From Streptomyces rugosispiralis (GTDB lineage: Bacteria > Actinomycetota > Actinomycetes > Streptomycetales > Streptomycetaceae): DNA of 64,000 nt. Positions within the stretch are counted from its first letter, which is position 1; every line of letters starts with the position of its first letter. The stretch covers positions 1 through 64,000 of the forward strand of contig NZ_JANIAA010000031.1 in assembly GCF_024505145.1 (NCBI RefSeq), written 5' to 3'. This document shows positions 57,229 through 64,000 of the stretch, piece by piece. The notes beneath the pieces were generated by a model that did not search any database, was not told the DNA's origin, and worked only from the letters and a program-made list of their open reading frames with translations. Both the position numbers and the translations under genes were made by a program.

Positions 57229-58112
57229 CGGGTCACTCCTTGGGCCTCGCGGGCGGTGCGGGTCTCGCGGGCGTCGCTGGTGTCGCTGGTCGTGCGGGTG
57301 TCGCTGGTGTTGCTGGTGGTGCGGGTGTTGCTGGTGGTGCGGGTCTCGCGGGCGGTGCGGGCCTCGCGGGCCTCGCTGGCGGTCCGCCCAGTCCGGTCAG
57401 TCTGTTCGGGCCCCTCGGTCCCGTCGGTCCCCTCGGTCCCCTCGGTCCCGTCGGTCCCGTCGGTCCCCTCGGTCCCGTCGGTCCCGGCCGCGCGGCCCCC
57501 GCGGCCGGTCCGTGCGGTCCGTGCCGCATCCGCGGCGAGCGCCGTGCGCGCCGTGCGCGCGGCCTCGAACCGCTCGCGGGTGCAGATGCTGAGGTAGGCG
57601 TCCTTCTCGGGTTTGGCGATCCGCTCGACGATCTCGAAGCCCACGGCCGCGTTGAGCGCGTGCACCGCGTCGTTGCGCACATCGGGCTCGACGACCACGC
57701 GCCGGACGGCCGGATCGGAGAAGCAGAACTCCATGACGGCGGTGATCACGGCGAGGGTGAAGCCGCGCACCGGGGTGTCGGTCGGCGCGCACAGGAAGTG
57801 CATGCCGACGTCGCCGGGCCGGGACGGGTAGAGACCGGCGAGCTCCACCCGCGACGGGTCGTACCGCTCGGCCAGGAACGCCGGGCGCCCCTCGTGCAGG
57901 CCGATGAACGCGTCATGGTGCGGATGCTCGTGGATCTTGCGGTACTCGGTGGCGACCTCCGCCTCGTCCGCCTCCTGCATCATCCAGAACGACGCCTTGG
58001 GGTGGGTCACCCAGCCGTGCAGCAGTGCGGCGTCGGCGGCCGGGTCCAGGTCGCGCAGGGCGAAGGTGCCCAGGCGCGCGTCGGTGTGCTCGAAAAGCGG
58101 TGAGGGCGTCAT
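57225..58112 (-). CDS. desC: DesC N-acyltransferase with repetitive C-terminal tail
   Basis: A 295-residue protein. Residues 1 to about 190 are a GNAT-type acyltransferase (DesC) that succinylates or acetylates N-hydroxycadaverine: [66 protein letters not shown], and [27 protein letters not shown]. DesC proteins normally end near here. This one runs on for about 105 residues of Thr-Glu/Asp-Gly and Thr-Ser-Asp-Arg repeats up to the desD start. The tail is coded by 9-bp units and is not seen in the fold. Both neighbours overlap it by 4 bp, so translation is coupled. Confidence 0.9.
   Translation of the reverse strand: MTPSPLFEHTDARLGTFALRDLDPAADAALLHGWVTHPKASFWMMQEADEAEVATEYRKIHEHPHHDAFIGLHEGRPAFLAERYDPSRVELAGLYPSRPGDVGMHFLCAPTDTPVRGFTLAVITAVMEFCFSDPAVRRVVVEPDVRNDAVHALNAAVGFEIVERIAKPEKDAYLSICTRERFEAARTARTALAADAARTARTGRGGRAAGTDGTEGTDGTDGTEGTEGTDGTEGPEQTDRTGRTASEAREARTARETRTTSNTRTTSNTSDTRTTSDTSDARETRTAREAQGVTR
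57241..57490. repeat. In-frame tandem repeats in desC tail
   Basis: A 9-bp array, GGTCCCCTC/GGTCCCGTC on the plus strand (about 57416-57486), codes Thr-Glu-Gly and Thr-Asp-Gly. A second, more degenerate array lies at 57241-57390 (GGTGTTGCTG-type). Both keep the desC frame and end at the desD start. Confidence 0.85.
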
Positions 58113-59416
58113 GACACGGCTCCTTCCGGTGCGCCGAACTCCTGGAAGGCGATGGACTTCTCCACCGGATAGTGCTCCCGCCCCAGCAGCTCACGGATGA
58201 TCCACGAGTTCCGGTACGGGCCCATGCCCAGGTCCGGGGAGGTCAGGCTGTGGGCGTGGGTGGCGCCGTTCTGGAGGAAGATGCCGCGCCCGGTGGTGTC
58301 GATGCTGTAGTTGCGGGCGACGTCGAAGCGGCCGTGGCGGTCCCAGCGGACGCGGCCGCGCACCGGGTCCAGGAAGGCGGGCACCTGGTAGCGGTAGCCG
58401 GTGGCCAGGACGAGCCCCTGGGTGGTGAGCGAGAAGTCCCGCTCCTGCTCCGTATGGCGCAGCCCGAGGGTGTACGTGGCGGACTGCTCGTCGTACGCCG
58501 CCTCGGTGAGCGCGGTGTTGGTCAGCAGCCGCGTGGGCACCGGGCCGCTCACGCTCTTCTGGTACAGGAGGTCGAAGATGCCATTGATGAGGTCGGCGTC
58601 GATCCCCTTGAACAGGCCCTTCTGCTCACCCTCCAGCCGGTAGCGGGTGTCCTCGGGGAGCGCGTGGAAGTAGTCCACGTACTCGGGTGAGGTCATCTCC
58701 AGGGTGAGCTTGGTGTACTCCAGCGGGAAGAAGCGCGGGGAGCGCGTCACCCAGTTCAGCCGGTAGCCGTGGGTGTCGATGTCGGCGAGCAGATCCTGGT
58801 AGATCTCGGCGGCGCTCTGGCCGCTGCCGACGACGGTGATGGACTCCTTGGTCTGGAGCGCCCGCTTGTTCTCCAGGTAGTCCGTGTTGTGCAGCAGATC
58901 GCCGCCCAGGTCCCGGCACACCTCGGGCAGATACGGCGGGGTGCCGGTGCCCAGCACCAGGTGGCGGGCGCGGTGGGTGGTGGTCTCGCCGCTCGCGGGA
59001 CGCCGGGCGCGCACCGTGTAGAGGCCGTCGGCCTCGTCGTACTCGACGCTCGTCACCTGGTGGCCGAAGCGGATGGACGGCAGCTTCGCGGCGGCCCAGC
59101 GGCAGTAGTCGTTGTACTCGGCGCGCAGCGGATAGAAGTTCTCGCGGATGTAGAAGGAGTACAGCCGCCCCGATTCCTTGAGGTAGTTGAGGAAGGAGTA
59201 CGGGGAAGTGGGGTCGGCCAGGGTCACCAGGTCGGCCATGAACGGGGTCTGCAGGGTGACGCCGTCCAGCAGCATGCCCGGATGCCAGTCGAAGTCGGGC
59301 TTGCTCTCCAGGAACAGCCCGTCGAGTTCGTCGATCGGCTCGGTGAGGCAGGCAAGGCCCAGGTTGTAGGGGCCGAGCCCGACCGCGATGAAGTCGTGGG
59401 TGTGCGGGGTGGGCAC
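58109..59416 (-). CDS. desB: Cadaverine N-monooxygenase DesB
   Basis: A 435-residue flavin monooxygenase of the lysine/ornithine N-hydroxylase family that hydroxylates cadaverine for desferrioxamine. FAD loop: [21 protein letters not shown] loop: [19 protein letters not shown]-terminal ATGYRYQ motif is present ([14 protein letters not shown]). The GTG at 59416 is preferred, having GGAG six bases upstream; the in-frame TTG at 59446 lacks a good site. The stop overlaps desC (ATGA). Confidence 0.93.
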   Translation of the reverse strand: MPTPHTHDFIAVGLGPYNLGLACLTEPIDELDGLFLESKPDFDWHPGMLLDGVTLQTPFMADLVTLADPTSPYSFLNYLKESGRLYSFYIRENFYPLRAEYNDYCRWAAAKLPSIRFGHQVTSVEYDEADGLYTVRARRPASGETTTHRARHLVLGTGTPPYLPEVCRDLGGDLLHNTDYLENKRALQTKESITVVGSGQSAAEIYQDLLADIDTHGYRLNWVTRSPRFFPLEYTKLTLEMTSPEYVDYFHALPEDTRYRLEGEQKGLFKGIDADLINGIFDLLYQKSVSGPVPTRLLTNTALTEAAYDEQSATYTLGLRHTEQERDFSLTTQGLVLATGYRYQVPAFLDPVRGRVRWDRHGRFDVARNYSIDTTGRGIFLQNGATHAHSLTSPDLGMGPYRNSWIIRELLGREHYPVEKSIAFQEFGAPEGAVS

Positions 59417-59453
59417 GAGGGTCTCCGGCGGGGTGAAGGGGCTCAACTGGCGT

Positions 59454-61040
59454 TCAACTGGCGCGCGAGTGGCGGGGGCCGCTGAGCTCGGGCTCGATGT
59501 GGAGGGCCAGATACTGACCGGCGTGTTCGGCCAGCAGATCGAGGACATACGCGATGTCGCTCAGCGAGGTCTCCGGGTTGAGCAGCGTGAACTTGAGGTG
59601 GTGACGGCCGTCGACGACGGTTCCGGCGACCACCGCCGCGCCGGAGGCGGCCAGCGCGTCCCGGGCGTGCAGATTGGCGCGGTCGACGAGGTCGGGGTCG
59701 CACGGCCCGTCGGACGGCGGTACGTAGCGGAAGACCAGCGTGGACAGCTGGGGCTCGGTGACCACCTCGTAGCGCGGATCGGTGTCCAGCAGGGCCCATG
59801 CCTGGGCGGCCCGCTCCACCACCTCGTCGAAGAGCGCCCCGACGGCGTCCGCGCCCATGATCCGCAGCGTCAGCCACAGTTTGAGCGCGTCGAAGCGGCG
59901 GGTGGTCTGGATGGACTTGTCCACCTGGTTGGGGATCAGCCTCTCGACGCTGCGCTCGGGGTTGAGGTAGTCCGCGTGGTACGTGGCGTGGCTGAGCGCG
60001 GCGCGGTCGCGGACCAGGACGGCGCTGGAGCTGACCGGCTGGAAGAAGGACTTGTGGTAGTCCACGGTCACCGAGTCGGCGCGCTCGATGCCGTCCAGGA
60101 GGTGGCGGCGGGTCGGGGAGGCCAGCAGTCCGCAGCCGTACGCGGCGTCCACGTGCAGCCAGGTGCCGTTCCGGGCACACAGCTCGGCGATCTCGGGCAG
60201 CGGGTCGATGGAGCCGAAGTCGGTGGTGCCCGCGGTGGCCACGACGGCCATGACGATCAGGCCCTCGCGGCGGCAGCGGTCCAGCTCATGGGCGAGGGAT
60301 ACGGTCCGCATCCGGCGGTCCTGGTCGCAGGGGACCGGGATGACGGCCTCGTAGCCGAGCCCCAGGATGGCGGCGGCCTTCTGGATGGAGAAGTGGCTGA
60401 CCTGGGAGGTGAGGATGCGCAGCCGGGGCAGGATCGCGGATTTGGCGATCGTCTCGCCGACGGCGGTGGCCTCCTTCTCGACCAGGGCGCACGCCTCGTC
60501 GCGGGCGAGCAGCATCGCCTGGAGATTGGACTGGGTGCCGCCGCTGGTGAAGATGCCGTCCGCGGCCTCGCCGAGGCCGATGCGCTCGGCGGTCCAGTCG
60601 ATCAGCCGGCGCTCGATCAGGGTGCCGCCGGCGCTCTGGTCCCAGGTGTCGAGGGAGGAGTTGACGGCGGAGAGGACGGCCTCGCCCAGCAGTGCGGGGA
60701 TCACCACGGGGCAGTTGAGGTGGGCCAGGTAGCGCGGGTGGTGGAAGTAGACGGCGTCCTTGAGGTAGACGCCCTCCAGCTCCTTCAGTGCGGCGTCCGG
60801 ATCGCCGAGCGGGCGCTCCAGGTCGATTCCGGAGATCTCGGGGGCGAGTTCGGCGGGAGTGATGCCGGTGAAGGGGCGCTCGGCGCGGGCGACGGTGGCG
60901 GCCACCAGGCCGACGCCGTCGGTCACGGAGCGCCGATAGCGTTCCGCCGTACGGCCGTTGAAGAGGTGGGCCCTGCCATCCGCCGCCCCGGGTATCGGCT
61001 CCGGCGACGGGTCCTCAGCGGTCTGCGCGAGGGAACTCAC
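59454..61040 (-). CDS. desA: Lysine decarboxylase DesA
   Basis: A 528-residue group II PLP decarboxylase that makes cadaverine from lysine, the first step of desferrioxamine synthesis. PLP lysine is in [13 protein letters not shown]. Other motifs: [37 protein letters not shown], and [18 protein letters not shown] 61040 is used, preceded by AAGGGA. An 11-bp tandem duplication (TCAACTGGCGT) spans the end of the gene near 59443-59463. It follows desF after a 347-bp gap. Confidence 0.93.
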   Translation of the reverse strand: MSSLAQTAEDPSPEPIPGAADGRAHLFNGRTAERYRRSVTDGVGLVAATVARAERPFTGITPAELAPEISGIDLERPLGDPDAALKELEGVYLKDAVYFHHPRYLAHLNCPVVIPALLGEAVLSAVNSSLDTWDQSAGGTLIERRLIDWTAERIGLGEAADGIFTSGGTQSNLQAMLLARDEACALVEKEATAVGETIAKSAILPRLRILTSQVSHFSIQKAAAILGLGYEAVIPVPCDQDRRMRTVSLAHELDRCRREGLIVMAVVATAGTTDFGSIDPLPEIAELCARNGTWLHVDAAYGCGLLASPTRRHLLDGIERADSVTVDYHKSFFQPVSSSAVLVRDRAALSHATYHADYLNPERSVERLIPNQVDKSIQTTRRFDALKLWLTLRIMGADAVGALFDEVVERAAQAWALLDTDPRYEVVTEPQLSTLVFRYVPPSDGPCDPDLVDRANLHARDALAASGAAVVAGTVVDGRHHLKFTLLNPETSLSDIAYVLDLLAEHAGQYLALHIEPELSGPRHSRAS

Positions 61041-61387
61041 GGTCTGTCCCTTCTGGAAACGAGCATGCGGGCGTGCGGACGGCGCGGGCATGCGGCTGGG
61101 TGGGGGAGGGGCGGCCCGCGACCCGACGGCCTGACGACCCGATGGCCTGACGACCCGACGGCCTGACGACCCGATGGTCTGGTGGGCGTGCGGGGGCGCT
61201 GGACGTGGCGGCGGGGCGTGCGGGGGCGCGCCCAGCGGTCGGCCGCCTGGCGTCCGGCGGTCGGTCCTCCGCGGTCCTATGGATGGATTCAGTTGTGCGC
61301 CGCGGTTGTGGGTTCGGTTGTGGGTTCGGCCGTGGGTTCGGCTGTGGGTCGCGGCTGTGGGAGGGAGAGGGGGTACGGCGACGGGGG
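61041..61387. other. desF-desA gap with two tandem repeat arrays
   Basis: 347 bp between desF and desA. No iron box is visible by eye. A 16-bp unit CGACCCGAYGGCCTGA occurs four times at 61119-61182, and a 12-bp unit GGTTGTGGGTTC nearly four times at 61304-61350. No gene is supported. Confidence 0.75.
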
Positions 61388-62272
61388 TCAGTCGTCGGTC
61401 GCGGGGCCGGTGCCCGACACGGCCTCCTCGACGAGCTGCTCCTCACAGGCGCCCAGACGCCAGTAGCCGGTGAAGGTGACGGCCTTACGGTCGAAGCCGC
61501 GCTCGCGCACCAGGTGGCGGCGGAGCGCCTTGACCGTTCCGGCCTCGCCCGCGATCCAGGCGTACGGCGTGCCGTGGGGCAGTTCGGTGGCGCCCACGGC
61601 GTTCAGCAGCGGGGCGGAGCGCGTGGTGCCGGGGGCCACGGCGTCCCGGACCAGCCAGGTGATCTCGGCCTTCGCCTCGGTGCGCAGCTCCTGGATGTCC
61701 TCGGCGTGCTGGACCTCGAGCCACACCTTGACGGGGAAGTCGGCGGGCAGCCATTCGAGGATGCCCGCGATGGCGGGCAGCGCGGTCTCGTCGCCGGTGA
61801 TCAGCACCCAGTCGGTCCTGGACGGCGGCCGGAAGTCCACGCCGCCGTTGTCCGCCACGACCGGGCCCAGCAGGGTGACGCGGTCGCCGGCCTCGGCCCG
61901 CGCGGCCCAGCGGGCGGCCGGGCCGCTGTCGTGGTGCAGCGCGAAGTCCACGTCGATCTCGTCCGGGTCGCGGCGCTGCCGGCGCACCGTGTAGGAGCGC
62001 ATGATGCCGCGTTCGGCCGGGTCCATCGCCCGCCAGGTGGTGAACCAGCCCTCCCCGGCCTCGACCGGCACCACCGGGGCGGTCTGGCCGGGGTGCGGCA
62101 GGAAGAGTTTGAAGCGCTGGTCGCGGCCTCCGCTGGTGAAGTCCTTCAGACAGGCGCCGCCGAAGGTGATCCGCGCCATGGACGGTCCGAGCGAGCGGGT
62201 CCGTACGACCCGCGCGTCGAAGAACCGGAACGGGGTGGCGGTGGTGGCGGTTTTGATGGCTGCGGTGGTCAT
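61388..62272 (-). CDS. desF: Siderophore-interacting protein (desF, ViuB-like)
   Basis: A 294-residue flavin-binding reductase of the SIP/ViuB family that helps release iron from ferrioxamine. Motifs: SMARITFGGACLKDFTSGGRDQRFKLFLPHPG, MRSYTVRRQRRD (FAD site), GDETALPAIAGILEWLP and YAWIAGEAGTVKALRRHLVRERG. It matches the second gene of the Streptomyces des cluster (desE-desF-desA). Confidence 0.92.
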   Translation of the reverse strand: MTTAAIKTATTATPFRFFDARVVRTRSLGPSMARITFGGACLKDFTSGGRDQRFKLFLPHPGQTAPVVPVEAGEGWFTTWRAMDPAERGIMRSYTVRRQRRDPDEIDVDFALHHDSGPAARWAARAEAGDRVTLLGPVVADNGGVDFRPPSRTDWVLITGDETALPAIAGILEWLPADFPVKVWLEVQHAEDIQELRTEAKAEITWLVRDAVAPGTTRSAPLLNAVGATELPHGTPYAWIAGEAGTVKALRRHLVRERGFDRKAVTFTGYWRLGACEEQLVEEAVSGTGPATDD

Positions 62273-62333
62273 GGGAGGGGGGTCTTCCCTTCGCTTGCCG
62301 TGGGGAGGCCGGGGCCAGCCGGTCGACTGACCG

Positions 62334-63359
62334 TCAGCTGACCTTCTTCGCGTCCTGGATGGCCTTGGTGAGGGACTCGACGAGCGGGGCGGCGCCGGCG
62401 TACGAGAAGCGCGGCTCGCTGCTCCAGGGGGTGATCTGACCCGCCTTGACCGCGGCCAGCTTGGACCAGGTCGGCTTGGAGGTCAGGGCGCTGGGCTGGA
62501 GGGTCGCGGTGCGGTTGTCGAGGAAGAGGATGTCGGCGTCGTACTTGTCGGCGTTCTCCCAGCTCAGGCTCTCGAAGTAGCCGCCCTTGTCGGGCTTTTC
62601 GGGGACGACGAAGTCGACGCCGAGCTCGCTGAAGTAGATCAGGTCGGCATTGATCTTCGGGTTGGAGACATAGAAGAGATCGGCGCTGGCGGAGCAGGCC
62701 ATGACCTTGATCTTGTGCGATTTGACAGTTTTGCGCAGGGTCTCGGTGGCCTTCTCGAACCGCGCCTTGGCGTCGGTGACCTTCTTGGCCTTCAGATCGG
62801 CGCCGAGCGCCTCGGCCAGCGCGGCATAGCGCTTGATGGGTTCGAGCATGGAGATCCGGCCGGTGGAGATGGCGGCGCTGGGGGCCAGTTGCAGGATCTT
62901 CTTCTTGCTGTCGTCCGGGATGTAGAAGAGCGCGCCCGGGTCGAACATGTTGGTGATCAGCAGATCGGGGCCGAGCGAGGCGTACTTCTCGACGTTGAAC
63001 TGGCCCCAGGTGTTGCCCAGGGACGTGGCCTGGTCGACCGGGAAGTCGCCCGCCTGGACGTCCGGCTTGCCGTTCTTCAGCGTGGTCGGGCCGAAGACGC
63101 CCGTGATCTGCTTCTCGATGCCGAAGTCGTAGAGCGCGGCCGCCGCGCCGATGTAGGCCACGATGTGCCGCGGCCGGCTGTCGAGACTGATCTTCTTCTC
63201 GCGGTCATCGGTGAACGACCAGGAGCCGCCGCCGTCGTCGCCGCCGGAGCCCGAACCGCCTTTGTTTCCGCAGGCGGTGACCAGGGCTCCGAGTCCGAGG
63301 GCGCCGCCCGCGGTGAGCAGACCGCGGCGGGAGAGGGGGAGTGCTCTGGCCTGGCGCAT
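62334..63359 (-). CDS. desE: Ferrioxamine-binding lipoprotein DesE
   Basis: A 341-residue siderophore-binding lipoprotein. Tat-type signal with lipobox (SRRGLLTAGGALGLGALVTAC). The rest is a class III FecCD-type binding protein: RPRHIVAYIGAAAALYDFGIEKQITGVFG ... DLLITNMFDPGALFYI ... VESLTKAIQDAKKV. It captures ferrioxamine outside the cell. First gene of the leftward cluster; ATG 63359 has GAGAGAG nearby. The iron box lies about 60 bp upstream. Confidence 0.93.
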   Translation of the reverse strand: MRQARALPLSRRGLLTAGGALGLGALVTACGNKGGSGSGGDDGGGSWSFTDDREKKISLDSRPRHIVAYIGAAAALYDFGIEKQITGVFGPTTLKNGKPDVQAGDFPVDQATSLGNTWGQFNVEKYASLGPDLLITNMFDPGALFYIPDDSKKKILQLAPSAAISTGRISMLEPIKRYAALAEALGADLKAKKVTDAKARFEKATETLRKTVKSHKIKVMACSASADLFYVSNPKINADLIYFSELGVDFVVPEKPDKGGYFESLSWENADKYDADILFLDNRTATLQPSALTSKPTWSKLAAVKAGQITPWSSEPRFSYAGAAPLVESLTKAIQDAKKVS

Positions 63360-63421
63360 GAAGGTGCTCTCTCTCGATGCGTACGGGGGCATGGCCACGG
63401 GACGGCGACCCGAGGACGTAG

Positions 63422-63440
63422 TTAGGTTAGCCTAACCAAC
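63422..63440 (-). promoter_or_regulatory. IdeR/DmdR-type iron box upstream of desE
   Basis: TTAGGTTAGCCTAACCAAC matches the 19-bp IdeR/DmdR box (TWAGGTTAGSCTWACCTWA) at 17 of 19 positions. It lies 62 bp before the desE start, so the des cluster should be repressed in iron-replete cells. Confidence 0.92.
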
Positions 63441-63484
63441 CTGTTTGTCCAGTGGGCGGGGTCGTTCCGGGCCTCACATCGAGG

Positions 63485-63572
63485 GGCTCAGACGGCCGTT
63501 CAGAGCGGCTCAGACGGCCGGTCGGAGCGGCTCATACGGCCGTTCAGAGCGGCTCATACGGCCGGTCGGAGC
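63485..63572. repeat. Four 22-bp tandem repeats
   Basis: Four consecutive 22-bp units beginning GGCTCAGACGG or GGCTCATACGG. They alternate between a TTCAGAGC and a GTCGGAGC ending, so a 44-bp dimer has been duplicated. Located just past the stop of the right-edge gene. Confidence 0.9.
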
Positions 63573-63576
63573 GGTT

Positions 63577-64000
63577 TCACAGGTCCAGCACCAATCGCGG
63601 GCCAAGGCAGCGTGAGACGCAGATCATCATCGTCTCGCCCGAGGCCCGCTCCTCGTCGGTGAGCACGGAGTCGTGGTGGTCCACCTCCCCCTCGACGACG
63701 TCCGTCTCACACGTCCCACAGGTGCCCTGCTCGCAGGAGTACAAAACCGGTACCCCCGCCGCCTCGACCGTGCGCAGCACGCTGCGCTCCGGCTCCACGG
63801 TGAGCGTCAGCCCGGAGCGGGTGAGCACCAACTCGAAGGCCCGGCCCGCCGATTCGGCGCCCGCGTCGTCCGTACGGGGCTGGAAGCGCTCGGTGCGCAG
63901 GGACCCCTCGGGCCAGTCGCGGCACGCCTCCTCGGCGACTTGGAGCAGCGGTTCGGGGCCGCAGCAGTAGACGAGGGTGCCGGGATCGGCCGGGGCGGTG
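63577..64000 (-). CDS. PDR/VanB-type reductase, C-terminal part (cut by window edge)
   Basis: The reading frame is open from the stop at 63577 to the end of the window, 141 codons. Left to right in the protein it shows the end of a ferredoxin-reductase domain (TLVYCCGPEPLLQVAEEACRDWP, with the CGPEP motif), then a plant-type 2Fe-2S domain (VLYSCEQGTCGTCETDVVEGEVDHHDS ... MMICVSRC, four cysteines). This is the architecture of phthalate dioxygenase reductase/VanB. The start lies outside the window. Confidence 0.87.
   Translation of the reverse strand, partial: TAPADPGTLVYCCGPEPLLQVAEEACRDWPEGSLRTERFQPRTDDAGAESAGRAFELVLTRSGLTLTVEPERSVLRTVEAAGVPVLYSCEQGTCGTCETDVVEGEVDHHDSVLTDEERASGETMMICVSRCLGPRLVLDL

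Noticed and set aside
63485-63572. CRISPR array from 22-bp repeats
   Set aside because: Units are directly adjacent without spacers, and no cas genes are nearby.

Overview
This window is chromosomal DNA from a high-GC actinomycete, almost certainly a Streptomyces. Base composition is strongly GC-rich, GTG and TTG starts are common, and the gene types are typical of the genus: a Pkn-type kinase, many Tat/lipoprotein signals, an MsiK-style sugar ABC cassette without its own ATPase, and a desferrioxamine (desEFABCD) cluster. It looks like an accessory-rich arm region made of small metabolic and regulatory cassettes, not a core housekeeping region.

Layout, left to right. 0.2-5.4 kb: a PLP ACC-deaminase/D-cysteine desulfhydrase-family gene, an XRE regulator with a C-terminal sensor-like domain, an MDR oxidoreductase divergent from an arsR-SRPBCC pair, and a methyltransferase. 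5.5-9.0 kb: an L-carnitine degradation operon (dehydrocarnitine cleavage enzyme, carnitine dehydrogenase, betainyl-CoA thioesterase) with a regulator that fuses an XRE and a TetR DNA-binding domain. 9.2-13 kb: a membrane Ser/Thr kinase whose ectodomain resembles LecA/PA-IL lectins, then a glycosidase-like lipoprotein and a TauE/SafE permease. 13-28.5 kb: mostly secreted and surface proteins (RTX, FG-GAP, Ig-like, SdrD-B-like, Dyp peroxidase, beta-helix lipoprotein) with a cupin, a LysE exporter, a broken AraC gene and a MerR/aldo-keto reductase pair with a MerR-type promoter.

28.5-39.0 kb is a complete mannoside-use locus. A binding protein, two permeases and a GH38 alpha-mannosidase read leftward; a mannose-6-phosphate isomerase, a LacI repressor and a ROK kinase read rightward. 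A candidate operator in the divergent promoter recurs as an identical 12-mer inside the isomerase gene. The ROK kinase carries eleven perfect in-frame copies of a 9-bp repeat. 39.2-40.2 kb is an arsR-arsN1 pair (probable arsinothricin/phosphinothricin N-acetyltransferase). 40.2-44.5 kb holds three paralogous HTH-TM-ectodomain proteins and a secreted protein sharing one of their ectodomains. 44.5-46.1 kb contains two decayed genes and a peptidase-inhibitor-like secreted protein.

46.3-53.9 kb: a metallo-beta-lactamase-fold hydrolase divergent from a CGNR regulator, then a copper cassette (CsoR-type box, DUF6153-like Met/His-rich protein, multicopper oxidase), two small membrane proteins, and a cysteine-synthase-like enzyme coupled to an MFS exporter. 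55.2 kb has tRNA-Arg(CCT). 55.4-63.4 kb is the desferrioxamine cluster on the minus strand with an IdeR/DmdR-type iron box upstream of desE. The right edge cuts a phthalate-dioxygenase-reductase-like gene.

A theme across the window is short in-frame tandem repeats, often 9 bp, in otherwise ordinary enzymes (PLP enzyme tail, ROK linker, DesC tail), together with intergenic repeats around the des genes. Coordinates and translations were read by eye; no database search was run.
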